Source: Motacilla alba alba (Eukaryota > Chordata > Aves > Passeriformes > Motacillidae). Taken from it: a stretch of DNA of 64,000 bases. Positions 38,030 to 48,944 of this stretch are shown here, in pieces (position 1 is the first letter of the stretch; the number at the start of each line of letters is the position of its first letter). The stretch is taken from contig NC_052016.1 in assembly GCF_015832195.1 (NCBI RefSeq), forward strand, positions 26,743,129-26,807,128. The letters run 5' to 3'. Under the pieces are notes generated by a model. That model was not told the origin of the DNA. It searched no databases and saw only the letters and a program-made list of their open reading frames with translations. The position numbers and the translations under genes are program-made.

Positions 38030-38861
38030 CAGATACAATGCAGTGAAAACAGCATTAATATATATTGTCAGTTAAGGTGCCATTGGCACACGAAGTTGGG
38101 CAGTTTCACTGAAATAAATGAAACTACTAAGATTTACATCAGGTCAAAGCTAGGTCTCTGAAAAGGGTAGAACTAAGTGGACTGCATAATTCTGCATATA
38201 GAAAACTTGCAGATAAAGCAATGTTGTGGACTGCGCAGGACAAAGAGAAATGTTTTCTGCTGTTGGTTGATTCCTCTGCAATTCATGCATTGTGACAATA
38301 CTCCTATTTTCAAGTATTCAGTGCCAGTTCTGTAGTACCAATGTGTTTATGTATTGAAGAAGGTTTTCTCCACATATTGTCAAACACATTAAACTTCTTA
38401 AGGAAAAAGTAGAAAGAAAATCCATCTGCTTATAAATGTATTGTCTAATTGTTTCCATGTAATTTCTTTTATGTCAGAAAGTATTTGACAAGATTTAAAC
38501 TTCTCCATTATCATCAACTTTGTGGCTAATCACCTATTTTTTCAGATATTATCTAATAGTTAGCATTATAATGGCTTATAGAAACATACTGTGTTAGAAT
38601 AGCCTACCACATAAAAACACACAGTTTGCACATAAATAGAAACTGAAGGTTTGCATTGCTAAATCAACTTGTTAACTCTATAGTTTCAGTCTTACCTGTG
38701 TAAAGAGCTATGAAAATTATGAACTTATTTAATGGTTAATCTGTAATGAAATTGTCTGAAGGAAAGAACAGAGGAAACTTTTCAGGACCTGACTTTAACC
38801 ACATCAGTTAAGTAGAGTTTCAGCAGAGTTTCAGTGCAGATATATCAGCCTAACAAAAATG

Positions 38862-38967
38862 AAATTAAAAAACACACAAAAAACCAAAACCAAAACAAAA
38901 AACACCACCACCACCACCAAAAAACCCCAGACAAACAAACAAAAAACAACAACAACAACAACAAAAA
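38862..38967. repeat. A/C-rich tract with CCA and CAA runs
   Basis: More than 100 bases nearly free of G and T on the plus strand. It holds five CCA units around 38905-38920 and six CAA units around 38946-38965. The poly-V and poly-N open frames seen here are artefacts. Confidence 0.9.
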
Positions 38968-39839
38968 ACGCCTGAGAAATCAGGCCCACAGACAAGCGGC
39001 TGTGGTAGAGGTGTGCTGCTAAATAGAAAAGACAACTTTGCAAAACTTGCTTAGACAGCTGTTGGTTAGAGGAATGCATCCCTCTGGAGTTTGTAAAAAC
39101 AAAAATTATCTGAATCAGCTGGTAAAAAGTCATATGCAGATTGTGTAAGAAGTTTAATGGGGAAACTTATTTTCCTCTTGGAGATTTTCCAACATTTTGA
39201 AGCATTAGTATTGACCAAGGATTTTCTGTTACCTCCAAGATAAAATCCTGCTGGTGAAGATCTCGCCTTTCCCCAATTTTTTATCAAGGGAGGGACAGTT
39301 CCTAGATCCCATTCAGCCTGCTCTGCCCCAAAGGTCTGCTATCTTACAGTTTGAATTGATTGTTTGAAAATTTCTGGAGAATAAAAACGGCTTTGGGGCA
39401 CAAAGATGCTAAATTTTGAAACTGTACATCAGGAAAATACTGTTTCTGTTCTAACCTATCAACAACTCTCTGGAAGGGAGTAGTGGGTTTAAACCATAAC
39501 TTTTACCAAGCCGATAAAGGGCAGGCCTCTGAAATATGGATGATGAAGTACTCGGCACTGTGGGCTCCCATGCTCTCTGAGCTTGGTGTTTGTCCAGCAC
39601 AGCCTTTGTTGGTCTTAGTAACAAAGTTTGGTTTAATTTTCTAGAAGAAGATAAGTCTGTGTTCATAACTTTTAATCCTACTCTCCAAAAATCTGTGATT
39701 GTGTGCTTATTCTGAGGTGAGATAAATTTCACAATTAAGAGGGAGAGATGCTTCCCAAGTACAATTAATGCTTTGGAAAGAGAAAGATAACAATGCAGGC
39801 AAAAAAACCCAAACAGTTTCATCATAAACATCTCAAATA

Positions 39840-39890
39840 TATTATCCTTGTTTTTTGTTATATTATCCTTGATTTTTGTTATCCTTGTTA
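39840..39890. repeat. Tandem duplication, period 21 bp, plus partial third copy
   Basis: TATTATCCTTG and the T-rich block after it occur twice, 21 bases apart, and a shorter TATCCTTGTTA follows. Confidence 0.85.
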
Positions 39891-40384
39891 GGCTGGTAAA
39901 AAATTCACATGCTGGAAATAAATCATTAAAAAAGTAGCTCTTATGGCATTTTTTTTCTGAATGTTTTGACCTACTTAGCCCAAAGCTCCGTGATTTTGAT
40001 CAAAACAGCATATTGAGGAAAGAAAACCAGACTTTTTGTATTCAATTCAACTCTCTTCATAGGCAATTTTTTTTCTTAAATTGCAGCTCTTAGATACAGA
40101 CAGCTTGTGAGCATCTCTAGATGACAAAGTTCTGTATTTTGCTGCTTGGTTTCATACATTAGCATTAGAGGTCAGTGGTGGCCATATGATGTCAGAAGAC
40201 CCTGTCTGGTGAAATCAGAGGAGGTGGAATCATTATCTCTGGGGCTGGAGGCAGCAGTCTGTTAATTTTATTCCTATTTATAGAGATAATTTTATTCCCA
40301 TTTTGCTGTTATGGTGTTGTGTTTTGAATTTTGTATGAGAATAATGTTGTTAGCACACTGATGAACTTAGTTGTTGCTAAGTAA

Positions 40385-40757
40385 TGTTTACACGAAGTCA
40401 GTGACTTTTGAGCTTCTCATGTCCCACCAGTGAGCAGGCTGGAGCATGAGGAGCTGGGAAGGGACAGAGCCAAAACAGGTGACACCAACTGGCCAAAGAA
40501 AGATTCTGTATCACTTGGTGCCATACTCAGTAAATTCACTGGATTGAAAGCTGTCCAGGGACCATGGCTTGGGAACTGTCTGGGCATTTGTTGGAAAGTG
40601 GGGAGGAATTGCATTGGACATCACCTGTTTTGTATATTCTAACTCTTTTATCATTGCTGTTACCACTGTCATTCACATCCTTTTCTGTGTCATTAAACTG
40701 GGTGAGCAAGTGGCTGGTGCTTTTTCACTGGTTGGGGTTGAACTGTGTCAGGACCCA
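40385..40757 (+). mobile_element. Decayed solo LTR of an avian ERV
   Basis: The block resembles a common avian LTR. It has TCCCACCAGTGAGCAGGCTG near its start, then GAAGGGACAGAGCC and AACTGGCCAAAG. A degraded TATA region (CTCAGTAAATTCACTGG) follows, then GGGAACTGTCTGGGCATT, TTGCATTGGACATCAC, TTTTGTATATTC, and an ATTAAA poly(A) signal in GTCATTAAACTGG. The U5 end is poorly preserved and the exact boundaries are approximate. No target duplication was found. It points the same way as the LTR that starts about 1.6 kb downstream but belongs to another family. Open frames inside it are chance frames. Confidence 0.82.
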
Positions 40758-42390
40758 AAAAATTCAAATTCAACTGTGTAGAGAAGGGATAGGAGGGAGA
40801 ACGCATTCTTTAGCACCACAAATGAGGGATAGAAGTGCACTAGAGAGCTTTGTGGCTGTTTTTACCAGTATATGAAATTATGCAAAAAATGTCTTGGGCA
40901 ATAGAATTTATTTCTATCATTAACCCAAGGCACATTTAGGAAATTAATATGCAGTAAGAATATTCCCAAAAGGTTATTTTCAGAATGGGTTGGATATCAG
41001 CATCTGGCCTTAGTGCTATGGAATAGTCCAAGGCCCATTTAATTTATATGGTAGTATAGAAGGCATATGTTTCCAGCTAGAACCCCACTATTCAGCAACT
41101 GCTGTGGATGATCCCAACTCAGGTCAGCCACACCTAGCTGCTGAGAATTGTGTCACAATTGTGTCATGAGCCACAGCAATACCTGTCACCTCCATAACTT
41201 GGCTTAGCATCTTCCCTTGCCTCTTTTCACTTTTTCAGAGACCTGACCTCACCACTATTGTATGGCAATCATATTGCACCCTTTAACCTTTCTGAGTCTT
41301 TTCAAGTCTAATTTGCAAGGCCTGGAGAAATGAATTGTGGGCTGATGGCTTTCAGTCAACATTGCATATAGATAGTCACTTAAAAGGCTTAGCAATGTGA
41401 TCCAATTTGTTCAAGAGGATTGAGCTTGCATAGATATAAATATAATTTACTCTGAAAGAAGTTGACTCCTCTGGATGAAGTTTTTAAGGATCTGGTGACT
41501 TATCATCCCTTCAACATAGAGGTTAGGCATGATTACTTTTTGCATCCTTGCATTTCTTTGCAGTGTAAGTCATGATCTGTCAAATGGTTCTTCATAACTT
41601 TTTTCCAGCTAAGAATGCAGGAATAAACTCAAAGTTGCTAACACATCTAAGTAAGCCATTAATAAGGCTAAATATGTAATTGCAAATCAAAGTTCTCTTG
41701 AATCCTGTTTGGATATGTGTGCTGCTGATAAGTCTTGTAGACACAAGCAAGGTCAGAATGAGTTTCATTTCAGATATGCAAATAAGATAAGCCTGTGAGA
41801 GTAAGAAGAAAGAAGAGGTAGGAAGGAAGCCTGCTAATAGGCAGTTTTTTTTCCAGACATCAATGAGGTTTATAATGTAGATTCACTACTCTGTAACTGA
41901 GGTCTGAAAGTGACTTCCTAGCCTCAGTAAAGTAAACCATATTTAGCAGCAACTGTTGAAAGGTGCATGTGCCTGGGAAGTGAACAGTATTCTTTGTGAA
42001 TACAGTTTGCTTGCAGTACTCTGGGTTGCAGAGTTAGTACTTGAAGGACTAAATCTGGTTCCTAGATTACTTCTGTGAAAAAACTATAAAAGCCCACTGT
42101 TTTTCTAGAAGGTATTATCTGAGAGGAGCTTATAGGAATTCAATTTTCTTTTATATAATGTTAAATTAACTAATCCTTTTTCATAGTAAGAAAAAAAATC
42201 CAGTATTGCTACTGTGCTATACAACATCCTATTTCTTTTTGTGGGGTTTTCAGCTGTAGCTTTTGCTTTTTTTGCTGCCAAAATTAGATTATTTTCTCTG
42301 GTTATAATATTAGTACCAGCTACAATTTTCTCCTGAGTATTCTGCTAAAAAATATTTGTTACAATATTATTTACTAATGTTGCTCTGTAA
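40758..42390. other. Spacer between two LTRs, nothing recognised
   Basis: About 1.6 kb of unique AT-rich DNA. I see a short direct repeat of AATTGTGTCA around 41146-41166 and no retroviral internal sequence, so the two LTRs do not belong to one provirus. Confidence 0.6.
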
Positions 42391-43513
42391 TGAGTTCATA
42401 TGACAAGGTTTTACTACTGGGGTGGATTCTGGGAGAAGTTGCCAGAAGTGTTGCCCATGTCTGATGGAGCCAATGCCAGCTGGCTCCAAGACTGGCCCAC
42501 CCCTGGCCAAGGCTGAGCCCATCAGCAAGGGTGATAACACCTTTGGGATAATGTATTTAAGAAGTAGGGGGGAAAGAAAATACAACTTTAGCAGGAGAAG
42601 CAGTGAGAATATGTGACAGAAACAGCCCTGCAGACACCAAGTGCAAAGGAGAAGGAAGGGGAGGAGGTGCTGTAGTGACTGGAGCAGAGATTCCCCTGCA
42701 GTTCATGGCGCAGACCGCAGTGGAGCAGCTGTGCCCCTGCAGCCCATGGAGGACCCCACGCTGGAAGCAGCTGGATACCTGAAGGAGGCTGTAGCCCCAT
42801 TGAAACCCATCCTGGATCAGTCTTTTGACAGGACCTCTGGTCCCATGGAGAGAACCCACACTGGAGCAGTCTTTTTCAGGATTTGTGGACCCATGGAAAG
42901 AAGAGCCCACACTGGAGCAGGTTTGCTGGCAGGACTTGTTACCCTTGTGGGGGATTCACGCTGGAGCGGTCTGCTCCTGAAGACACCCCATGGAAGGGAC
43001 CCATGCTGGAGCAGATTGTGAAGAACTGCTACCTGCAGGAAGAACTCGTGTTGGAGAAGTCCATGGACAACTGCCTCCTCTGGAAAAGGTTCTACACTGC
43101 AGCAGGGGGGAGAATGTGAGGAGACTTCCTGCTGAGGATGAAAGATTAGCAGACATAACGTAATGAACTGACCACAGTCCCTACTTTCTGACCCCTTGTG
43201 TGACTGTGGGGGAGGAGAAAATAAAACCAACAGTACAAGTGAAGTTAAACTTTGGAAGAAAAGTGAGGTGCGGGGAAGATATTTTAAGAATTGGTTTGAT
43301 TTTTCATTATTCTGCTTGGATTTGATTGGTAATAATTTAATTTCACCAAACTGAGTTTATTTCATCTGTGTTTTGCTGGGTGATCTCTCCATATCCTTAC
43401 CTCAACCCACAAGTCTTTCTTTATGTTTTCCCTCCCCCATCTAGCTGATTCTATCCAGTGAATAGAGCAGCTTTGGTGGTCATCTGATGTCCAGCCAAAG
43501 TCAACCCACCACA
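42391..43513 (+). mobile_element. Long solo LTR of an avian ERV with internal tandem units
   Basis: This ~1.1-kb LTR belongs to a well-known bird family. U3 starts with ATATGACAAGGTTTTACTAC and GGGGTGGATTCTGGGAG, then GGCTGAGCCCATCAGCAA. A TATA-like TATTTAAG lies at 42554-42561, followed by AACAGCCCTGCAGACACCAA. Nine units that share CTGGAGCAG then occupy roughly 42679-43105. After them come AACTGACCACAGTCCC, an AATAAA at 43220-43225, TGGTTTGATTTTTCATTATT, CAACCCACAAGTCTTTC and the end GTCAACCCACCACA. Open frames lie on both strands through the repeats and are by-products of the repeat unit. The 5' boundary is uncertain by a few tens of bases and I found no clear target duplication. Assignment to the ERVL group is tentative. 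Confidence 0.9.
42679..43105 (+). repeat. Nine diverged tandem units inside the LTR
   Basis: The motif CTGGAGCAG or a close variant recurs at about 42679, 42720, 42761, 42812, 42861, 42911, 42961, 43006 and 43051, with a weaker one at 43097. The spacing is 41-51 bases. The units also share CCCATGGA and CCCACACTGG. On the plus strand several units read as a repeated PME...HTGA-like peptide. Confidence 0.85.
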
Positions 43514-44035
43514 TGGTGATGTGCTTCTAAAAGTCACACCTAATAAGTGGTGCACTATGCCTGCTGCCAACTTAACTTAATTTTAAACTAGTGGATAATT
43601 ATGTCAAGAATGAGATTCCTACAATGTAAAACATATGGCTTGCTTATGCTTGAAGGTTCAGCAGAAGCTTCATCTGAGATTCAGTATGCTGACTTTCTCC
43701 ATGATAGCAGTGGAAATATTTGAGTCACTGATTCATAAGGGTGGCAGGACTCTGAGTCATGCATGTATTTCTTTACTTGCACGATGCACCTTCAGCTGCA
43801 GTAGCTGTAGAGGAGTAAGGTAGTTCTTACTTGGTCTCGTGCCTTGTTTTGGGAGTGGAGTGCATCTGGGAATGAATTATTTGGAATGAAGCCAAACACC
43901 ATGGCACTCACTGCAGACAGTCAGACAGAGACTCATCTGATATAGCTATTGGAATAGGACTGAATGTTTCTTAAATTAGACTAAAATGATCATAACAACT
44001 TCCATTGTCAAAAGCAGCTGTTCTGTCTGTGCTCC

Positions 44036-44067
44036 AAAAAAAAAAAAAAAGAAAACAAACCAAAAAA
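44036..44067. repeat. Poly(A) tract with A/C tail
   Basis: Fifteen A in a row, then GAAAACAAACCAAAAAAC. It resembles the tract at 24.2 kb. Confidence 0.85.
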
Positions 44068-47000
44068 CTGTGGAAGTAGCATGGAAGCATAGCTGTCAGT
44101 ATGGAATATTAAGACTCTCTTTCCAGTGTTTTAGTGTCTTTAGTAGTATGATAGCAATTTCTGAGGTGCTTGTGTTGTAAGATAATTAACTGCAAACTAC
44201 ATTGAGAAGCAAATCAAGGGAATCAAGAGTGAAGCCTAAAATATGAGACAATCTGAATCTTAAAGTTTTCAAAGCTCTGATTTATAAACAAATATGGGGA
44301 CTTCAATCCACTGCTCAGGGTTGCAATAGACAACACCACCCCACCACCTCAGATCAGTGAAAGACATTTGAATGACTTTGTCTTGCTCATGGTTTTAATT
44401 TTCAAATACAGTACACTGTAGCAACTCTGGTGAACAGAAAGACAGAGACAAAAGTGGTAAAAACTGCAGAAGAATGACCATAGTGTCCTCTAAGATGTAA
44501 AAAGACACTGTGTGCCAGAGAAGCTCTAGGAACTCAGAAGTGGGATGTTTTTGCAAACCGGCTTGAGAAGATCAGAGCAGCATGTAAGGAACATGACACA
44601 CATCCATTTAGACATATTTCTCTTTTGTAACATCACAAAGACATTTTCTTCTATCAACTGGTTGACTTTTGGGAGAGAACTGTAACTTTAAGGATTTGTC
44701 AGTCAGGTAATGGACAGAAAGAGGGGCAAGATTTATTGGAAAGTTGGGGAACCTCTAGAAAAAAAAATGAAACACTTCTATTTTAATAGCTGAACAAAGA
44801 GTACAAAATGAGAGTAATTATTGGAGTCAAAAGTCTATACCCTTGGAAGAGAAATAGCAGTACTTACCACAGCCACATAGAAACTCTTACAAAGGAAAAA
44901 AAAAATAAAGAAGAAAACAACCCATTTTATGGGTAGTAAGTTTGCAACATACACTCATCTGATGAGACAGTGACAAGTGCCATCAGCAAGGTACATTTTT
45001 GCTATTACTGATTGTAAACCGATTGTTATTCTAGATGAGAAAAATCTGTATGTAATAAATTCTGGGTGAATCCATATTGGCTGGATTGCAGAGCCGTCTG
45101 GAGATCAAGAAACCAAGAAGGTACTCCACCACATTGTTCTAAGAAAATATTGTTTCCTTGACATTGCAGCCTCAGGAATGGTGTTTTTCTCCCTTGGCAC
45201 AGAATCATGTCAGAAAAGAGGAAAATAATTTTGACTGATTATAGTAATGCAAAATTCTGTTTGCAGTAGTGCTATCAGTAGGTCACCACAGCCTGTAAAC
45301 TTGATTCTAATACTTTAAAATAAAACAAGTTACATTAAGAAGAATAAAGACATTAAAATTCCAAGTGTGGAGAAAAAAAGCTGTTTGTTAGGGGAGTTGT
45401 TCAGGGGCTAGCAAATTTAGAGCTTCAGTATATATGCCCACACATACATATCTTGGGACCATGCTACTTTCTTCCCATATTTTTGAAACTCTAAATAGTA
45501 AATTCATGAATGTTCACTGGAATTCTACTAATAGGAAGAGACAGTGCATGCTTTTCCAAAATTAGTACCAACTTTGGAAGCAGGTTAGTGCTGTGCATGT
45601 CTGTGGCAGGAAGTGATGGGTTTATGTATTTTTTTAAGAAATGGTTATATTTTTTTCTTCAGTTTAGCTTGAATTTTGTTCCTCTAGCAAGGGACATAAA
45701 AAAGATGTAGCTAGTGACCTTGTGGAAGCAGCTTTTTTCTACAGTCCTGCTTGAGTAGGGTTTTTAGTTGAGCTGCCCTTCAATTATAATGAGAAGAAAG
45801 AGATAATTAATATAAACTTGCTCTTTCTCCCATCCAACTAAATAACAGATTTATTTATTTTACCTGTGTTGGTACTTATTAAAACACATTCCCATTCCCT
45901 AAGCCTCTGGGCTCATTTACATCTTTAGAAACATAATTAAACTTCAGTCATGCATAGCTGTCTGTCCACATTTGGAACTGCATAAGACAGGCATTCGATT
46001 AATAACTTCCAACAAGTTACATCCGAGGGGGAAGCTGACACCATTCTTGAGATGGACTTTGTCTTGAGTATGGAGACCTCTCCATGTCCAAGTCCAGCAG
46101 GGAGTCTGTGTGGGCAGGGAGGAGGATATAAAGGGTGACAAAAATGTGATTTTTGGTTTCCAGGCATGATTGTTAACTTTGCATGTCTCAGATTATGGTT
46201 GCCAGCTGGACACTTCAGAATGGTTTGATTTTTAGAGAATATGTGGGAGGCATTCTTTAAAAATCGAGATCCTTTAATGTTTTGCAAAACAGATACTTTG
46301 AAACAGAAATACTTGTTGTGATTTACAGAAAATTTGAACCCCACATTTGTAGGATTTTTGCTTGTTTGTTCTTTTCTGCATAAATAGTGTGTTTATTTTC
46401 CCTCCAGCATTTCTTGAATGAAGAATTCATTAATTTATTAAAATGTTGAAATGGAATAAATAAAAATATTATATCTAGATATCTAAAAAATGTTTACACA
46501 CTGCGTAGCAACACGGGCTGTCATTTTAAAGTAATGTGAAAAACAGAAAAGGGAATTAAAATAAACCCTCCATTATTTTAGTGGAAGTTTTGGAGAACAT
46601 CTATTGCACTGCTTCTCTCTTGATTCTTGATCTCTTTTCCCCACTTTCTTTATACTTTTTTTTCCTTTTGTATTTTGTGCCATCACTCTTAATTTCCTAC
46701 CTCATTCTCTCTCCTTCAGCAGAGCTTTGTTTTTCTTTTTCCAGCTCTCCGAATTTCTGTTCAGCTCCACCAAGGACTCTCAGAGCTGTTTTCCTGTGTG
46801 TGCCTCCTACGTCCCATGGCTCAGGCTATTCCTCTGCTTTCTAATACTCTTCCTTCTACATCTTCTTCCTGTTTTCCTCAGTAATCTTCCTACTATTTTT
46901 TCTTTCCTGTTTTTATTTACGTGTTAATACATACATGGGAAATTTCTTATTGTGACAAAAAAAGGTCTCTTCTCTGTCTCTCCTTGCTGTCCCTGGCTTC

Positions 47001-47216
47001 TGCTCTTGGCCTCAGCAGCAGATTTCTGGGGAAAAACCTCTGGCCTGTCCTGTTGGAAATGGTTTCTGGCAAAAAGGTGTGAAACAGTCAGAGCAGGCCA
47101 GTAAGTGATTGTCATCAGGTACAGTAAAGAAGGATGTGACCAAACCCATGAGAGAAAGGGGCTCTGAAGGAAGAAGTTCCTCTGAGACCTGTCTGACATC
47201 AAGCAGATAGAAAGGG

Positions 47217-47253
47217 GATGTTTAACAGAAGCAGGTGATGTTTAACAGAAGCA
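47217..47253. repeat. Tandem duplication, period 20 bp
   Basis: GATGTTTAACAGAAGCA occurs twice, exactly, 20 bases apart. Confidence 0.88.
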
Positions 47254-48620
47254 AGAGGTCTTCTGGGACCTCATCCAGCCCTTGCTCTCAGTGATACAAA
47301 AATATCTTGACTGTATCTCAGTGATACAAGCAATATTGGTTATTTTTAAAGGCCAGACATGTCTTAGGGGCAAAAAACCAACCAACCAAACAAAAAACCT
47401 ACTTGGTTCACACAATTTAAATCAAATCATAAATCATGGTTGAAATAACTTGTTTTAATAATGACATAATTAACTGTTAGCACTGCATTTTACACACTGG
47501 ACAGCATTGGCTATACAAAAAATAAACCACAATAGAACACTTTCAAAATAATAATAAACACCTATAAATTTCAAACCATCCTTCTGAAGGAATCCTAAAA
47601 AAAAACTAAAGTAATTTTGCCCTCACCCTACAGAGTTGTACATATTCTCCCACCCTGCCCATCCAAACCCAGTGGGTTGTGAGAACACTCTGAGAGTGCA
47701 GGTTCCTCCGCTCACACACTGCTCATTCTGGGGTTGCCGCTCTCTACAATCCACCTGCTATGAAAGGACCCTGGCAGATAATCTATGGAGCTTGAGGTGT
47801 GGGATCCTGCATGTTGCACCCCGTATTGTCAGTCCGGTGGCTGGCTCCTCACTGAGTGGGATGGATGGGAAGGCTGCTCCGTAAGGCCTGGGCAGAGGTG
47901 ACCATGCTGGCTGGCAGCTCCTGTCTCTGCAAGACCAGGTTTTATCTGGCCCTCTGTTTCTACTCTGGCATCTTTGCTCCGTGTTACAGATCTTCATGTT
48001 TCCCATTCATTGCTTTTCAGGTTGATTTCTTCTTTTTATCAAAAGTCTGTGTTAATTCTCTGGTTGCTTTTTAATCTGGATGATGGCCATCTTCCTCTTT
48101 AACCCCTTTCTCAGAAGCTAAAGGATTAAGTACAAAGAATACAATTTAGGTACATCAGAACATTGTTCTACCCACACTGACCAGTTTTGCTAACAAATAG
48201 GATTAAATAGCTTGGTTCACATCTACAGACCAATAGCTTGGTCTGTAGTCTGCCACATCATCTTGCTCTGCTGGCTTTTGAGACTGCTACATTATTCTGT
48301 GTAAACAAGCAGATATAGAAAACTCTTGCAAACAAGAAAGCAAAAATGAATGAAAAAAACTACCCATGAGGAATGCCTGTGAATAAGGGCTAAAAGCACC
48401 TTGGATCTCTTGGGAAAGCCTGCAATATTGCTCTATAGTTTGTAAGGAAAGCCAGTCTGAGCTTTTGCAGATGAGGTCTCTGTTGAATCTTACCATGGCT
48501 TTTCAGCTGTGTAACCCATTACTCTGCCAGATATTTTTGTGTCTCTGGAAGACTTCCCGGAAGAGGGCGTGTGCCTGCATTTCAGCCTGGCATCTTAATT
48601 CAAACTGTCTTTCTCTCCAG

Positions 48621-48716
48621 AGTGTCTGTCTCAAGGCAAATAAGGAACAGGGTGATATTAATTGCCACCAGTTACCAGCTGAAGATGAAAATATATGTGG
48701 AGACAAGTTTGAATGA
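48621..48716 (+). other. Exon-like block (possible terminal exon)
   Basis: A strong acceptor (CTGTCTTTCTCTCCAG) is followed by 31 open codons and TGA. The peptide is hydrophilic and cysteine-containing: SVCLKANKEQGDINCHQLPA and then an acidic end, DENICGDKFE. The open frame itself extends upstream to 48465 through the acceptor. I do not recognise a family, and no AATAAA follows closely, so a terminal exon is not well supported. Confidence 0.15.
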
Positions 48717-48825
48717 GAAGCAAACAGCAGCAGTACCTTAAAAGACACAAAGAACAATCAGACTTTTTTTGCCAAAGCTGCAACTTGGCATTACTGAAGT
48801 GTAGCATTGGATAAGATTGAGTTAC

Positions 48826-48944
48826 ATATCTATGTATATATATATCTATATCTGTATCTGTATCTAATCTGTATCTGTATCTAATCTATATCTATATCAT
48901 CTATATCTATATCTATATCTATCTGTATATATCTATATCTATTT
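48826..48944. repeat. (TATCTA)n-type hexanucleotide repeat
   Basis: About 120 bases of TATCTA and TATCTG units with occasional AATC slips. The variants are arranged in blocks (TATATA, then TCTGTA, then TCTATA), which suggests several expansion steps. Confidence 0.92.

Larger units (their letters stand above)
33999..40384. other. Region without recognised genes
   Basis: Unique AT-rich DNA. Noted within it are the exon-like block at 36540-36610, the hairpin at 38005-38029, the A/C tract at 38862-38967 and the 21-bp tandem duplication at 39840-39890. Minus-strand frames near 35538-35843 and 39451-39831 (101 and 126 codons) are unrecognised. Confidence 0.55.

Noticed and set aside
38831..39133. 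100-codon minus frame rich in valine and phenylalanine
   Set aside because: It translates the A/C-rich tract with CCA and CAA runs.
42557..43230. Overlapping open frames on both strands (117-137 codons)
   Set aside because: They lie inside the LTR and follow its tandem units. They are repeat artefacts, not genes.
40385..43513. A single provirus bounded by the two LTRs
   Set aside because: The LTRs belong to different families and the DNA between them has no gag, pol or env similarity that I can see.
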